This document shows, one piece after another, positions 1 through 8,492 of a stretch of 64,000 bases of DNA (position 1 is the first letter of the stretch; each line of letters starts with the position of its first letter). Both the position numbers and the translations under genes were made by a program. Source of the stretch: Flavobacteriales bacterium (lineage in GTDB: Bacteria > Bacteroidota > Bacteroidia > Flavobacteriales_F > PHOS-HE28); assembly GCA_016712535.1 (NCBI GenBank), contig JADJQW010000003.1:637001-701000 (forward strand), in the 5' to 3' direction. The notes under the pieces were generated by a model. The model was not told the origin of the DNA, did not search any database, and was given only the letters and a program-made list of their open reading frames with translations.

Positions 1-176
1 ATAGAGCCGTTGGACCACGCGTACGTGTAAGGCCATTGACCGATCATGACATTGACCTCCATCGCGCCGTTGGCATGACCGCAGGTCTCATTCCACACGG
101 TGAGTCCGATCTGCAACGCGAAGGAGACGTGGGGCGCACCGGCGGCGAGCAGGAGGGCGAGTAGTGCTTTCTTCAT
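1..176 (-). CDS. N-terminus of a secreted SprB-repeat-like protein, cut by the window edge
   Basis: Only the first 58 residues are present; the rest lies before base 1. The start is the ATG at 174-176. Residues 1-20 form a signal peptide (MKK, a leucine/alanine-rich core, then SFA). The mature part has TCGHANGAMEV followed by PYTYAWSNGS at residues 49-58. That spacing of a Cys-Gly-N-G segment and a PYTYxWSNG end is the hallmark of the SprB-type repeat found in large Bacteroidota surface adhesins used in gliding and attachment. The full protein is probably long, repetitive and exported by T9SS, but this cannot be seen here. Signal peptide and motif are read directly; family is recognised from the motif; export route is inferred. 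Confidence 0.6.
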   Translation of the reverse strand, partial: MKKALLALLLAAGAPHVSFALQIGLTVWNETCGHANGAMEVNVMIGQWPYTYAWSNGS

Positions 177-275
177 GGGTGGTGCTGCGGCTGGAAGACG
201 AACGAGCCGGGATAGGCTGCTTCGCCAGGCTGCGAAGTTGTCGATCATGCGTTAGGCTGGCCTGACCTGGGCGTG

Positions 276-860
276 TTATCCGGCGCGCCTGAACACCAGC
301 CCCAGCCATCCGCGGTCAACGCGGATCTCCTGGAGCTGCCCATTGCGGTACACGTAGTGGTTCTTCTCCTTGTTGGGCAGCTTCAGGATGTACTCGCCCG
401 GCGCGATGCGCTCCAGCGGGCACTCGAACAGCTCGCTCTCCACGAACACGCTGTCCTGCCCAATTGGCTCATCGTAGTACATGCGCGCCGTTGACCACGG
501 GTTCTTAGGCAGGTCGGCGCTGTACACCTTGTCCGGATGCACCACGTAGAGCCCGCGGCCACCGATGCATCGGAGCGCGCTGCTGTCGCGCAATGCGCCG
601 CTTTCGTGCACGGTGGTGAGGCAGTTGGTCACCTGGCCGGCCACATGCAACGTGCGCGCCACCGTGTTCACGTGGCGCTTCCACAGGAGGGTGAAGTCCG
701 AACGCGAGATCATCGAGTAGGTCACGCTGTCGCCTTGGGCCACGCGCAGCACGTCGATGGTGCCGAGCATCTTGTTGTTGTGGAAGATGTGGAAGACGCC
801 ATCCTGCGCAGCGCTGGTGAGCGAGAAGGGGAGCAGCCCGAAGGCCAGCGTTCGTAGCAT
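276..860 (-). CDS. Secreted hypothetical protein, DUF6134-like
   Basis: A 194-residue protein with a signal peptide over residues 1-18 (ending TSAAQ). The mature part begins FHIFHNNKMLGTI and continues as short alternating beta-strand-like segments, which resembles the DUF6134 family of small exported Bacteroidota proteins. No catalytic motif is visible and no function is known. The reverse complement of bases just upstream contains TACATTTC, a weak form of the -7 box seen throughout the window. It lies 32 bases downstream, in the transcription sense, of the membrane-protein gene at 893-1462 and could share its transcript. Confidence 0.6.
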   Translation of the reverse strand: MLRTLAFGLLPFSLTSAAQDGVFHIFHNNKMLGTIDVLRVAQGDSVTYSMISRSDFTLLWKRHVNTVARTLHVAGQVTNCLTTVHESGALRDSSALRCIGGRGLYVVHPDKVYSADLPKNPWSTARMYYDEPIGQDSVFVESELFECPLERIAPGEYILKLPNKEKNHYVYRNGQLQEIRVDRGWLGLVFRRAG

Positions 861-892
861 GGAATGGAAGGCGCGGGAAATGTAGGCGGCCG

Positions 893-1462
893 TCAGCTGA
901 GTTCTTCAACGGGGAACAGGTACCGCACAGGCCCGCCTGACGGGTCCTTCTCTTCCTTCGGCTTGGCGAATGCGCTCCGGGCCAGGTAGAGGGATAGCGC
1001 TCCGATGCCCACGGAGAGCGCGCTCAGCGCGATCGACCATGCATCTACTTCGCCCTTGGCCAAAGCTCCCAGTTCGCTCAGGAGGGTGGTGCCGCTGAAG
1101 ATGTTGCCCCAGCCCACCCATTCGAATACCTGGCCTTGCCAGCGGTAAAGGCTCCAGCCTACGAGAAGGGTAGCGATGGGCACCAGGCTCAGGTAGGCCG
1201 TGGCCTGATCGAATTGGATATCCTTCTCCATCAAGGAGCGGAGCACGCGCAATGCGGCCGATAAAGCGATGATGCCCAGGAGCGTCAGGTGCGCAAGCCG
1301 GAATTTCTCCCGTGCCCATTGCGTGGGCATGTAGCGCAGCAGCTCGGCGATCTTCCTCGGCTTGGCCTCAGGGTGCTCCAGCACCATCGTATCGAACACC
1401 GTCTGCTTGGGCATGCCGAAGCCCAGGAGCTCCGTGGCCTTTTTCCGAAGGGCTTTGCTCAT
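893..1462 (-). CDS. Hypothetical membrane protein with about four transmembrane segments
   Basis: A 189-residue protein. The N-terminal 55 residues are soluble and charged (SKALRKKATELLGFGMPKQ, then a PTQWAREKF stretch), followed by hydrophobic segments near residues 57-75, 85-105, 115-132 and 140-162, and a charged C-terminal tail rich in Lys and Glu. The soluble start followed by a small multi-pass domain is common in unnamed Bacteroidota proteins. I do not recognise a family. It lies between a patatin gene and a small exported protein, all on the minus strand, with a 65-base gap to the patatin stop codon. Confidence 0.6.
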   Translation of the reverse strand: MSKALRKKATELLGFGMPKQTVFDTMVLEHPEAKPRKIAELLRYMPTQWAREKFRLAHLTLLGIIALSAALRVLRSLMEKDIQFDQATAYLSLVPIATLLVGWSLYRWQGQVFEWVGWGNIFSGTTLLSELGALAKGEVDAWSIALSALSVGIGALSLYLARSAFAKPKEEKDPSGGPVRYLFPVEELS

Positions 1463-1527
1463 GCGTGGCGAAGATGCGCGATTGGTCTGTGCGGCGTGTA
1501 CCGGCCATCACGCGGAGGTGATGCTCA

Positions 1528-2298
1528 TCACTTCGCGTGGGTGAGCACCTGCTTGGCGTGCGCGAAGCCGATGGCGCGGATCAAATCGGCATCATGCAGG
1601 TCGAAGGCGCTGAAGGCGGCGAGGTCGGGCGGCTCGATGAGCAATCGGCATCCTTGCGCCGATCGCGCCACCATTTCGCGGAAACTGAGGTGCACCGTGC
1701 GGTCGAACGTTTCCCAGAAGCCGATGCGGCCATCGAGCGGCGACAACGGGTTCACGTACACAGCGATCACCTGCTCCCGTCGATCGTCGAAGGGCTCGAT
1801 GGGCAGGTTGTTGCTGAGGCCGCCGTCCACATAAGAAACGCTGTTGATCTCCACGGCTGGGAAGATCATGGGCACTGCGCTGGCGGCCAACAACGGAGGC
1901 ACCAGATCGCCGCTGGAGAAGAAGCGCTGTCGGCCGGTGGTGAAATCGGTGGCGCTCACGAAGAAGGGAATGCCGAGCTGCTCGAATCGCTTCGCGGGCA
2001 GGTAGGCCTCGAGGAAATCGCGCATGCGCTGCTGCGAGAGCCGGTCGCCGCGCAGGATGCGCCAGCGATTGAAGACCTCCGGCACCTGAGCGTGGATCAG
2101 TTCGAGCACGGCCTCGGGTGCCAAGCCGCCGGCAATGAAGGCTCCCAGCAGCGCTCCCGCGCTGGTGCCGCTGATGGCTGAAGGTGTGATGCCCGCTTCG
2201 GCACATGCCTCCAGCACGCCCAGATGCGCGAAGCCGCGGGCCCCGCCGCCGGAGAGCACGAAGGGAGCGCGTTGCATGGCAACGAAGATCGGGTGCAT
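1528..2298 (-). CDS. Patatin-like phospholipase (RssA-type)
   Basis: A 256-residue serine acyl hydrolase of the patatin family. All diagnostic elements are present: the glycine-rich oxyanion loop GGGARG at residues 17-22, the nucleophile elbow GTSAG with Ser46, and the DGG motif with Asp158 (followed by LSNNLP). Ser46 and Asp158 form the expected catalytic dyad. There is no signal peptide or beta-barrel tail, so it resembles the short cytoplasmic RssA/YlbK-type enzymes rather than secreted patatins. Met8 is an alternative start that would still keep the whole fold. Substrate (phospholipid or lysophospholipid) is inferred from the family only. It is divergent from the T9SS gene at 2371. Confidence 0.9.
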   Translation of the reverse strand: MHPIFVAMQRAPFVLSGGGARGFAHLGVLEACAEAGITPSAISGTSAGALLGAFIAGGLAPEAVLELIHAQVPEVFNRWRILRGDRLSQQRMRDFLEAYLPAKRFEQLGIPFFVSATDFTTGRQRFFSSGDLVPPLLAASAVPMIFPAVEINSVSYVDGGLSNNLPIEPFDDRREQVIAVYVNPLSPLDGRIGFWETFDRTVHLSFREMVARSAQGCRLLIEPPDLAAFSAFDLHDADLIRAIGFAHAKQVLTHAK

Positions 2299-2370
2299 GG
2301 AAGAATGCGGCGCTCACCTTTCAAGCAGAGACGCGATCCTATCCAGAACTTCCGGTTACATTCGTTCGCT

Positions 2371-3288
2371 ATGCGCGCATTTCTGATTTCTTGCTTGCTG
2401 GAGCCGTGCATGACCATGGCCCAGAGCTGGTGCCCGCCCGGCGCCCAATGGAATTACGAGGACATGTCCATCGGCTTCTACGGCCATTACCACAGGGCCT
2501 ACATCGGAGATACCGTGTTCTTGGGTCATCCTGCCCAGCGCATCCGCACCACAGGCATGCGTGCGAGCATCCTTGATCAGGACACCGTGTGGATAGATGA
2601 GGTCCTCTATACCACGGTGCAAGACGACATCTTGATGGTGCCCGCATGGAGCCCGAATGGCACGGCTTGGGACACCTTGTTGCGCTTCGATGCCGTGCCC
2701 GGCGATCGCTGGTTCTTCCCGAATCATGGCCTGTACTGCGCAGGAGCCATCGGAAACACCGGGATCATTCAGGTCAACGATACGGGCACAGTGCTCGTTG
2801 ATGGTGTTCCGATCAGGCGCTGGCAGTACATGGTTGATCTTGGGAATGGTGTCCCGGTCTTCGGCGGTGAATGGTATTACGAACGGATTGGCTTCATTTA
2901 TGGCATGGTGCCTTACCCGTTCTGCGGTTGGACCATCGACGCTGGTGAGAACTTCCGCTGCTATTGGGATGGCGAGATCACCTTCACGAACCCCCAATTA
3001 CCCGGCGGCACGACTTGGTGCGATGTGGCGTTGAGTACATCCGGCGCACAGCTCGACCATGGGATCGGCATCTTCCCGAACCCGGGCTCGGAGCAGCTCA
3101 CGGTCGCGCTTCCTGAACGAGCGCACGCGTTCACGATGCTCGATCCTGTGGGGCGCATGATTGCAGCCGGATCGGGACTGAGCGGTTCCACCACCTTGAG
3201 CACCGCGCATCTCGCGCCGGGTCAGTACTTGATCCGCATCGAGTCAGCTGATGGAATGCGCATCACCCTGCGCTGGGTGAAGGAGTGA
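2371..3288 (+). CDS. Secreted T9SS type A sorting-domain protein
   Basis: A 305-residue secreted protein. The start at 2371 is chosen because it follows TACATTCG (2357-2364), a -7-like box, and gives an N-terminal hydrophobic stretch (RAFLISCLL) leading to TMAQSW. An upstream in-frame extension to 2224 would overlap the divergent patatin gene and lacks a signal peptide. The last ~75 residues form a type A sorting domain: IFPNPGSEQLTV, then LDPVGRM and APGQYLIRI. This tail directs outer-membrane export through T9SS and attachment or release. The central domain is unrecognised, with many Trp/Tyr and paired Cys, compatible with a beta-rich extracellular domain. Confidence 0.8.
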   Translation: MRAFLISCLLEPCMTMAQSWCPPGAQWNYEDMSIGFYGHYHRAYIGDTVFLGHPAQRIRTTGMRASILDQDTVWIDEVLYTTVQDDILMVPAWSPNGTAWDTLLRFDAVPGDRWFFPNHGLYCAGAIGNTGIIQVNDTGTVLVDGVPIRRWQYMVDLGNGVPVFGGEWYYERIGFIYGMVPYPFCGWTIDAGENFRCYWDGEITFTNPQLPGGTTWCDVALSTSGAQLDHGIGIFPNPGSEQLTVALPERAHAFTMLDPVGRMIAAGSGLSGSTTLSTAHLAPGQYLIRIESADGMRITLRWVKE

Positions 3289-3372
3289 GTTTGGGCCGCT
3301 GTGCAGAACCGGCATGGAGGGCAAGCGCGGCAAAGTGCAATTCCCCTACTTTCACCATCGTCAAGGAATGGC

Positions 3373-5211
3373 ATGGTGAGATTCTCCGCTTCCTTCTTCT
3401 TCCTGTTGATCGGTGCTGTTGCGGCAGCGCAATGCCCGAACAACAACACGCTCACCGGTGCGGCGGTAACACCCAGTTGCCCCGGCACCACCAATGTGCC
3501 GTGCGTGCAGGGCGGTCAGTACGCGCTGATCAATGTGGTGACAGGCAACACATACACCTTCAGCACCTGCGGGGCTTCCTTCGATACGCAGATCACCTTG
3601 TACAACAACGCCGGCGGCGGCTCGCTCGGCTACAACGATGACTTCTGCGGGCTGCAATCAACGGTGACCTGGACAGCGGGCTTCACCGGGCAGCTCCGTG
3701 TGCTGGTGGATCTGTACAACTGCGCCACCAATGCCACGTGCGCGCCGCTCGCGATCACCTGTGCCACGCCGCCTGCGGGCGATTGCGTGTACACCCTCAC
3801 GCTCTTCGACAGCTTTAGCGACGGCTGGGGCACCTCGAATGTGGGCGTGAGCATCAACGGCGGTCCGTTCCAGTACTACACGGTTCCCTTTGGATCGCCT
3901 TCCGTATCCGTGCAGTTCGGCGTGAACATCGGCGGCACGGTGGTGCTCACCTACAACGCGTCGGGCGCGTGGCAGACGGACAACTCGTACATCCTCACGC
4001 TCGGCGGCTCCACGCTGTTCAATTCCGGCACCCCACCGGCCGCTGGAACCACCTATGCCGGCACGGTGACCTGCGTGCCGCCGCCGCCACCGCAAGAGGA
4101 TTGCCTCGGCGCCATGACCATCTGCAGCAACGTGTCCATCGGCAACAACACCACCAACACCGGCAATGTGGCCGACATCAATCCTACGAACTCCGGCTGC
4201 CTCGACGTGACCGAGTTCCAAGGCACCTGGTACGTGTTCTCGCCCAGCGCCTCGGGCAACCTCGGCTTCTCCATCAACCCGATCGGACCGGATGATTACG
4301 ATTGGGCGGTGTGGGGGCCTTATCCCCCAGGCACCACGCCCGGCACACTCTGCCCGCCCAGCGGCCCGCCGATCCGGTGCGCCGCGTCGAGCGGTCCGGC
4401 CACTTTCGCGAGCACGGGCAGCTACGCCACCGGCATGGGCCACGCAACATTCTCGCCCCCGCAATTCGCGAGCACGGCGGTTTCCTATGGGATCCCCTCC
4501 ACGTTCGATGACTGCCCGTTGGTCGCGCCGCAACGCTGCGGATGGGTCCCCGGCATGCAGGTCGTGATCGGACAGGTCTACCTCATGTACATCAGCAACT
4601 GGAGCCAGAGCAGCACGGGCTTCAGCCTGGATTGGATCCTGCAGAACGGCGCCTCGCTCGATTGCACGGTCCTTCCTGTGGAGTTGCTGAGCTTCGATGC
4701 CCACAGCGAAGGCACAGGCGTCAACCTGGAATGGCGCGCCGCGAGTGAATCGGGAACGGCATACTTCAGCGTGGAGCGTTCAAGCGATGGACGGTCCTTC
4801 GAGGCCATCGGGCATATGCAGGCCGCCGGCAGCAGTGCGCAGGCGATTGCCTATCGGCTCGTCGATGAGCATCCCGTGCAGGGCGTGAATTATTACCGCT
4901 TGCATCAAGTCGATGAGGATGGAACGGCTGCCTACTCCGGCACCCGTGCCGTGCACATCGCATCCTTCGCCAGCGCGGTCCGCTTGGTGCCGAATCCGGG
5001 ATCGTCGATGGTGCAGGTGCTGCTGAATGGCGCTGAGGCGGGCGGCCTCTTCGAGCTGCGCGATGCCACCGGGCGCTTGGTGATGCAGCGGCTGATCATG
5101 GATGCACGCGTGGAATTCGATGCCAGTGCACTTCCGTCCGGAGTGTACGGCTACCTGGTGCTCGCGCCGAATGCCGAGGCCGTTGCGCGTGGGGCCTGGG
5201 TGCGCGACTGA
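3373..5211 (+). CDS. Large secreted T9SS protein with Cys-rich repeats
   Basis: A 612-residue exported protein. The ATG at 3373 is preferred over 3301 because it begins a clean signal peptide (MVRFSASFFFLLIGAVAAAQ) and lies 18 bases after TACTTTCA. The N-terminal half contains disulfide-type segments such as ITLYNNAGGGS and NDDFCG, similar to pre-peptidase-like beta domains, then DSFSDGWG. A second Cys-rich part begins near residue 240 with the CLGAMTIC motif that is frequent in gliding-motility-associated surface proteins. The end has LPVELLSFDA and GVNYYRLHQVD, the typical pre-sorting-domain module, then RLVPNPGSS and the sorting tail. Ligand or activity is unknown. Confidence 0.8.
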   Translation: MVRFSASFFFLLIGAVAAAQCPNNNTLTGAAVTPSCPGTTNVPCVQGGQYALINVVTGNTYTFSTCGASFDTQITLYNNAGGGSLGYNDDFCGLQSTVTWTAGFTGQLRVLVDLYNCATNATCAPLAITCATPPAGDCVYTLTLFDSFSDGWGTSNVGVSINGGPFQYYTVPFGSPSVSVQFGVNIGGTVVLTYNASGAWQTDNSYILTLGGSTLFNSGTPPAAGTTYAGTVTCVPPPPPQEDCLGAMTICSNVSIGNNTTNTGNVADINPTNSGCLDVTEFQGTWYVFSPSASGNLGFSINPIGPDDYDWAVWGPYPPGTTPGTLCPPSGPPIRCAASSGPATFASTGSYATGMGHATFSPPQFASTAVSYGIPSTFDDCPLVAPQRCGWVPGMQVVIGQVYLMYISNWSQSSTGFSLDWILQNGASLDCTVLPVELLSFDAHSEGTGVNLEWRAASESGTAYFSVERSSDGRSFEAIGHMQAAGSSAQAIAYRLVDEHPVQGVNYYRLHQVDEDGTAAYSGTRAVHIASFASAVRLVPNPGSSMVQVLLNGAEAGGLFELRDATGRLVMQRLIMDARVEFDASALPSGVYGYLVLAPNAEAVARGAWVRD

Positions 5212-5216
5212 GGGTC

Positions 5217-5948
5217 CTACTCGGCGATCAGTCTCCCGCTTCCCGTGATCACGCTCTGGATGCTGGCGGGATCGCCTTTGTAGAACACGTCGCCAACGCT
5301 GCGCACCTGGGCGTCCAGTTCATTCACCGCCCAGCAGCGCACGTTCGCCACGCTGCTGTTGTTCACGCGCACCGTGCTTGCGCGAAGCCCGCTCGCATCG
5401 ATGGGCGCCATGATGCCGCTGTAGAGGTTCGCTTCGTTGCAGGCGCCAGTGATGAGCGCATCGCCGGCGCCGGTGTGCAGCGCGATGTCGAGGCGGTCAA
5501 CATCGACTTTCAGCGCGGCGGTGCCTTCAGCGCCCCATTGCTCCAGTAGGAGCGCGGCGCAGCGCAGCGTATCGGCGCAGCTGATGTCGCCGGTGCCGCG
5601 CAGGGTGATGCGACAGATGCCTTCCACGGGTGCATGCACCGTGATGCGCGGCTTGAAGCTGCGCACCCATCGGCAGCGCATGTCGTTGCGGATGCGCAGG
5701 GTGCCGTCCTTGACTTCAGTGACCACTTGGCCGATGAGGTTGGCACCGCCTTCCACCGCCACGCTGCCTGTGGCGCGCGATCCGAGCACGAGGTCGATGC
5801 GGTCGTCGATCTCGATCGAGCTGAAGGCTGGGACGGCGCGGCCTTCAACTTGCACGGCGCCTGTGCTCGTCACGCAATCGTCCCATTGATCGCGCTGGCA
5901 GCTTGCGAGCACGATGAAGAGGAAAGGGAGGAGGCGCTTCAATTCCAT
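5217..5948 (-). CDS. Head-GIN domain (DUF2807) lipoprotein
   Basis: A 243-residue probable lipoprotein. The start at 5948 gives MELKRLLPFLFIVLASC with a lipobox ending at Cys17; longer starts would bury it. Residues 30 to the end form the right-handed beta-helix-like DUF2807/head-GIN domain: repeated short strands such as FSSIEIDDRIDLVLG, then TLRIRND, TVHAPVEGI and further similar units. The family is widespread in Bacteroidota, attached to the cell envelope, with no established biochemical role. The first 10 bases overlap the end of the PagL-like gene at 5939, so the two are probably translated from one message. Confidence 0.85.
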   Translation of the reverse strand: MELKRLLPFLFIVLASCQRDQWDDCVTSTGAVQVEGRAVPAFSSIEIDDRIDLVLGSRATGSVAVEGGANLIGQVVTEVKDGTLRIRNDMRCRWVRSFKPRITVHAPVEGICRITLRGTGDISCADTLRCAALLLEQWGAEGTAALKVDVDRLDIALHTGAGDALITGACNEANLYSGIMAPIDASGLRASTVRVNNSSVANVRCWAVNELDAQVRSVGDVFYKGDPASIQSVITGSGRLIAE

Positions 5949-7006
5949 CGGTATCCGATGCCGAACTCCCAATGGTCGGCGGTGGCGAAGTGCGTCTTGA
6001 GGCACACGCTGGCGAGCAGGTGCTTGCCCAGCCGGTACCGCATGCCCGTGCGCTGGTACACCGGCGCATCATCGGGTTCTGGGGAGAAGAGGTAGCCGCC
6101 GAAGTGGAAGAGCAATTCGCCGCGGCCCATGAGCAGCGAGCCGCCGATGTGCGCGCCCGCTTGGGTGAGCTCCGCCCGGCTTCTTCCCTCAAGGCCGGGA
6201 AGCACCGTGGGCAAGTCGCCCTTGTTGAAGGCATCGATGCCTGCGCACAGCGCGCCCTTGCCGCCCATGCGCCAGCTCGCGTCGGCGCTGAGCACGTACA
6301 CGCTGTACTGTCCGTTGAGCGGACGGCCGCTCTCGCTCATTCCGAATGCGCCCACCACGCAGAACTCGCGACGCTCCCGCTCGAACCCGCGCGTCTCGGG
6401 CACGGCGCGCTGTGGTGGCGCATGGCCCAATGCGTATGATGCGCCGAGCGCGAGGCTGAGGAAGTTGAGGCCGAGGTTCGGCTGCCTCGCGCTGCCATTG
6501 CTCCAGTGATCGAGGCTGAGGCCAAGGTGCAGGCCAAGGCGTCGCGCATCGTAGCGCAGCTCGGGCATCAGCTGCAGGGAGCCGTTGATCCGCGAGCCGA
6601 TGGCGATCTGCCGCGTGTTCTCAAGCCGGTCGAAGGGCTTGGCGATGTAGCCCACGCCCCATCCCACGCGCAAGCCGAAGCTCAAGCGTTCGCCCTGGGC
6701 CAGCGGGAAGGAGAGGTAGGGCATCAGGCTGATGGCGTCGCCGATGCGCTCCGGGTTCGCCATGCGCGTATGGACGGCGAGCACCCCGTACCGAGGCATA
6801 CCGTAAGACCGGTGCCAGGCCCGGTCGCCTTCCACTTGCCGTTCAACGAACAGCTCAGTGGCACCAGCATGTCCCTCCACGAGGATCCAGCTGGCCGGCC
6901 GGTGCGCCCACAAGAAGCCGTAGTGGCCGCGCGCGCCTATGGACCACGGCTGCTGGGCGCAGGCAGTGGCCGATAGGACCAGCAACGGGAGGACGACCGT
7001 TCGCAT
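5939..7006 (-). CDS. Acyloxyacyl hydrolase / PagL-like lipid A 3-O-deacylase
   Basis: A 355-residue outer-membrane enzyme candidate with a signal peptide over residues 1-17 (ending ATACAQ). The mature protein is rich in amphipathic strands ending in aromatic residues, as expected of a beta-barrel. The segment LDHWSNGSARQPNLGLN carries the His-x-Ser-Asn motif around which PagL active sites are built. PagL enzymes remove the 3-O-linked acyl chain from lipid A at the outer membrane. It is longer than Pseudomonas PagL but in the usual range of Bacteroidota acyloxyacyl hydrolases. TAACTTGC (7014-7021, minus strand) lies close upstream as a weak -7 box. It overlaps the head-GIN lipoprotein gene. 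Confidence 0.8.
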   Translation of the reverse strand: MRTVVLPLLVLSATACAQQPWSIGARGHYGFLWAHRPASWILVEGHAGATELFVERQVEGDRAWHRSYGMPRYGVLAVHTRMANPERIGDAISLMPYLSFPLAQGERLSFGLRVGWGVGYIAKPFDRLENTRQIAIGSRINGSLQLMPELRYDARRLGLHLGLSLDHWSNGSARQPNLGLNFLSLALGASYALGHAPPQRAVPETRGFERERREFCVVGAFGMSESGRPLNGQYSVYVLSADASWRMGGKGALCAGIDAFNKGDLPTVLPGLEGRSRAELTQAGAHIGGSLLMGRGELLFHFGGYLFSPEPDDAPVYQRTGMRYRLGKHLLASVCLKTHFATADHWEFGIGYRWN

Positions 7007-7039
7007 TCGGCGCGCAAGTTATCGGGCAAGGCCAAGGCC

Positions 7040-7945
7040 TCACGAGCGCCCGCGCGGATGGAATTGCAGGATGCTGCTGCGGAGGTATTCGCGGTCGAGG
7101 TGCGTGTAGATCTCGGTGGTGGTGATGCTGGCGTGGCCCAGCATCTCCTGCACGGCGCGCAGGTCGGCGCCGCCCTCGACCAAATGCGTGGCGAACGAGT
7201 GGCGGAAGGTGTGCGGGCCGATGGCTTTGCGCACGCCGGCCTTCACCGCGAGCGCGCGCACCAGCTTGAAGACCCACATGCGGGAGATGCCGCTTCCGCG
7301 CTGGTTCAGGAACAGGATGTCCTCCGCGCCATTCTTCATCGGGAGATGGCCGCGCTCATGGGTCTGGTAGAGTCCGATCCAGTGCAGCGCCTCCGCTCCG
7401 ATGGGGACCAGCCGCTCCTTGTCGCCCTTGCCCACCACGCGCACGAATCCTTCCGCCGCGCTGATCCGCGAGATCCGCAATCCGCAGAGCTCGCTCACGC
7501 GCAGGCCGCAGCCGTAGAGCGTCTCCACCATGGCGCGGTCGCGGTGGGCCATCGGCCTGCTCAGGTCGATGGCGTCGCAGATGGCGTTGATCTCATCGAG
7601 GGTGAGGAACACGGGCAGCTTGCGGCCCAAGCGCGGACTTCCGAGCAGCGCGCTCGGGTCATCGCTGATCGACCTCTCCTTGCGCAGGTACCGGTGGAAC
7701 ATGCGCACCGCGCTGAGCAGGCGCGCCTGGCTGGTGGCGGCTGCGCCGCCCCGAGCAACGGACGAGATGAACTCCTGCAGATCATCGAGCGCGAAGGCGT
7801 CCGGCGCGATGGGCGGAACCTGCTCTTCGGCAAAAGCGCGCAGCTTGGCCAGGTCGGTGAGATAGGCCGCAAGGGTGCGGTCGCTAAGTGAGCGCTCCAG
7901 CTTCAGGTGCATGCGGAATCCGCGAAGCGCCTTGTCCCAATCCAT
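7040..7945 (-). CDS. xerD: Tyrosine recombinase XerD
   Basis: A 301-residue site-specific tyrosine recombinase. The start at 7945 (MDWDKALRGF) gives the standard XerC/D length and N-terminal SAM-like domain. Catalytic residues are all present and at nearly the positions of E. coli XerD: Arg149 (GLRVSEL), Lys173 (GKGDKE), His245 and Arg248 (HTFRHS), His271 (LGHASI) and Tyr280 (EIYTHL). XerD acts with XerC at dif to resolve chromosome dimers. It is divergent from aroQ, a pairing I recall from other Bacteroidota, which supports a housekeeping role rather than a mobile-element integrase. Confidence 0.93.
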   Translation of the reverse strand: MDWDKALRGFRMHLKLERSLSDRTLAAYLTDLAKLRAFAEEQVPPIAPDAFALDDLQEFISSVARGGAAATSQARLLSAVRMFHRYLRKERSISDDPSALLGSPRLGRKLPVFLTLDEINAICDAIDLSRPMAHRDRAMVETLYGCGLRVSELCGLRISRISAAEGFVRVVGKGDKERLVPIGAEALHWIGLYQTHERGHLPMKNGAEDILFLNQRGSGISRMWVFKLVRALAVKAGVRKAIGPHTFRHSFATHLVEGGADLRAVQEMLGHASITTTEIYTHLDREYLRSSILQFHPRGRS

Positions 7946-8057
7946 GCGTGCGAAGGTGAAGCGGCATGTACTGCACCGGCCACGGGTCCCGGAGCGCAAT
8001 GCCAACGCGGCGGTGTGGATGGTTCATCACTCCACGGGGATAGCGAACTTCGCCCGC

Positions 8058-8492
8058 ATGACCCCAGCCCCGCGCATCCTCATCCTGAACGGTCCGAACC
8101 TGAACCTGCTGGGTGCGCGCGAGCCGTCGGTGTATGGCGGCCGCTCGTTCGAGGAGTATGTGGTTGAATTGCGCGAGGCGCTTCCGCAGGTGGTGATCGA
8201 GCACCTGCAGACCAACCTCGAGGGGGAGCTCGTCACCGCCATTCAGCAAGCAGAGGGCGCCTTCCAGGGCGTGGTGCTGAATGCAGGAGGGTACTCCCAT
8301 ACTTCAGTGGCCATCCGAGATGCCGTGGCCGCCGTGCGTGTGCCGGTGGTGGAGGTGCACATCAGCAACCTGCTGACGCGCGAGTCTTTCCGCCACGAAT
8401 CGATCGTGGGCGCGGCGTGCGTCGGCAGCATCATGGGCCTGGGCCTTGATGGCTACCGCTTGGCGGTGCTTCACTTGCTGGAGCGCTCCTGA
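8058..8492 (+). CDS. aroQ: Type II 3-dehydroquinate dehydratase
   Basis: A 144-residue dodecamer-type dehydroquinase catalysing 3-dehydroquinate to 3-dehydroshikimate in the shikimate pathway. The N-terminal signature ILNGPNLNLLGAREPSVYG spans residues 9-27 and holds Arg21 and the catalytic Tyr26. NAGGYSHTS at 75-83 and the catalytic-partner His101 (EVHISN) follow, then the substrate-binding RESFRH at 108-113. The start at 8058 gives the normal family length; upstream in-frame codons run into the divergent xerD gene. Its last 22 bases overlap the end of the convergent glycosyltransferase gene. Confidence 0.95.
   Translation: MTPAPRILILNGPNLNLLGAREPSVYGGRSFEEYVVELREALPQVVIEHLQTNLEGELVTAIQQAEGAFQGVVLNAGGYSHTSVAIRDAVAAVRVPVVEVHISNLLTRESFRHESIVGAACVGSIMGLGLDGYRLAVLHLLERS

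Noticed and set aside
7040..7945. XerD as the integrase of the insertion at bkd
   Set aside because: Catalytic residue spacing matches housekeeping XerD and it lies 40 kb away beside aroQ.
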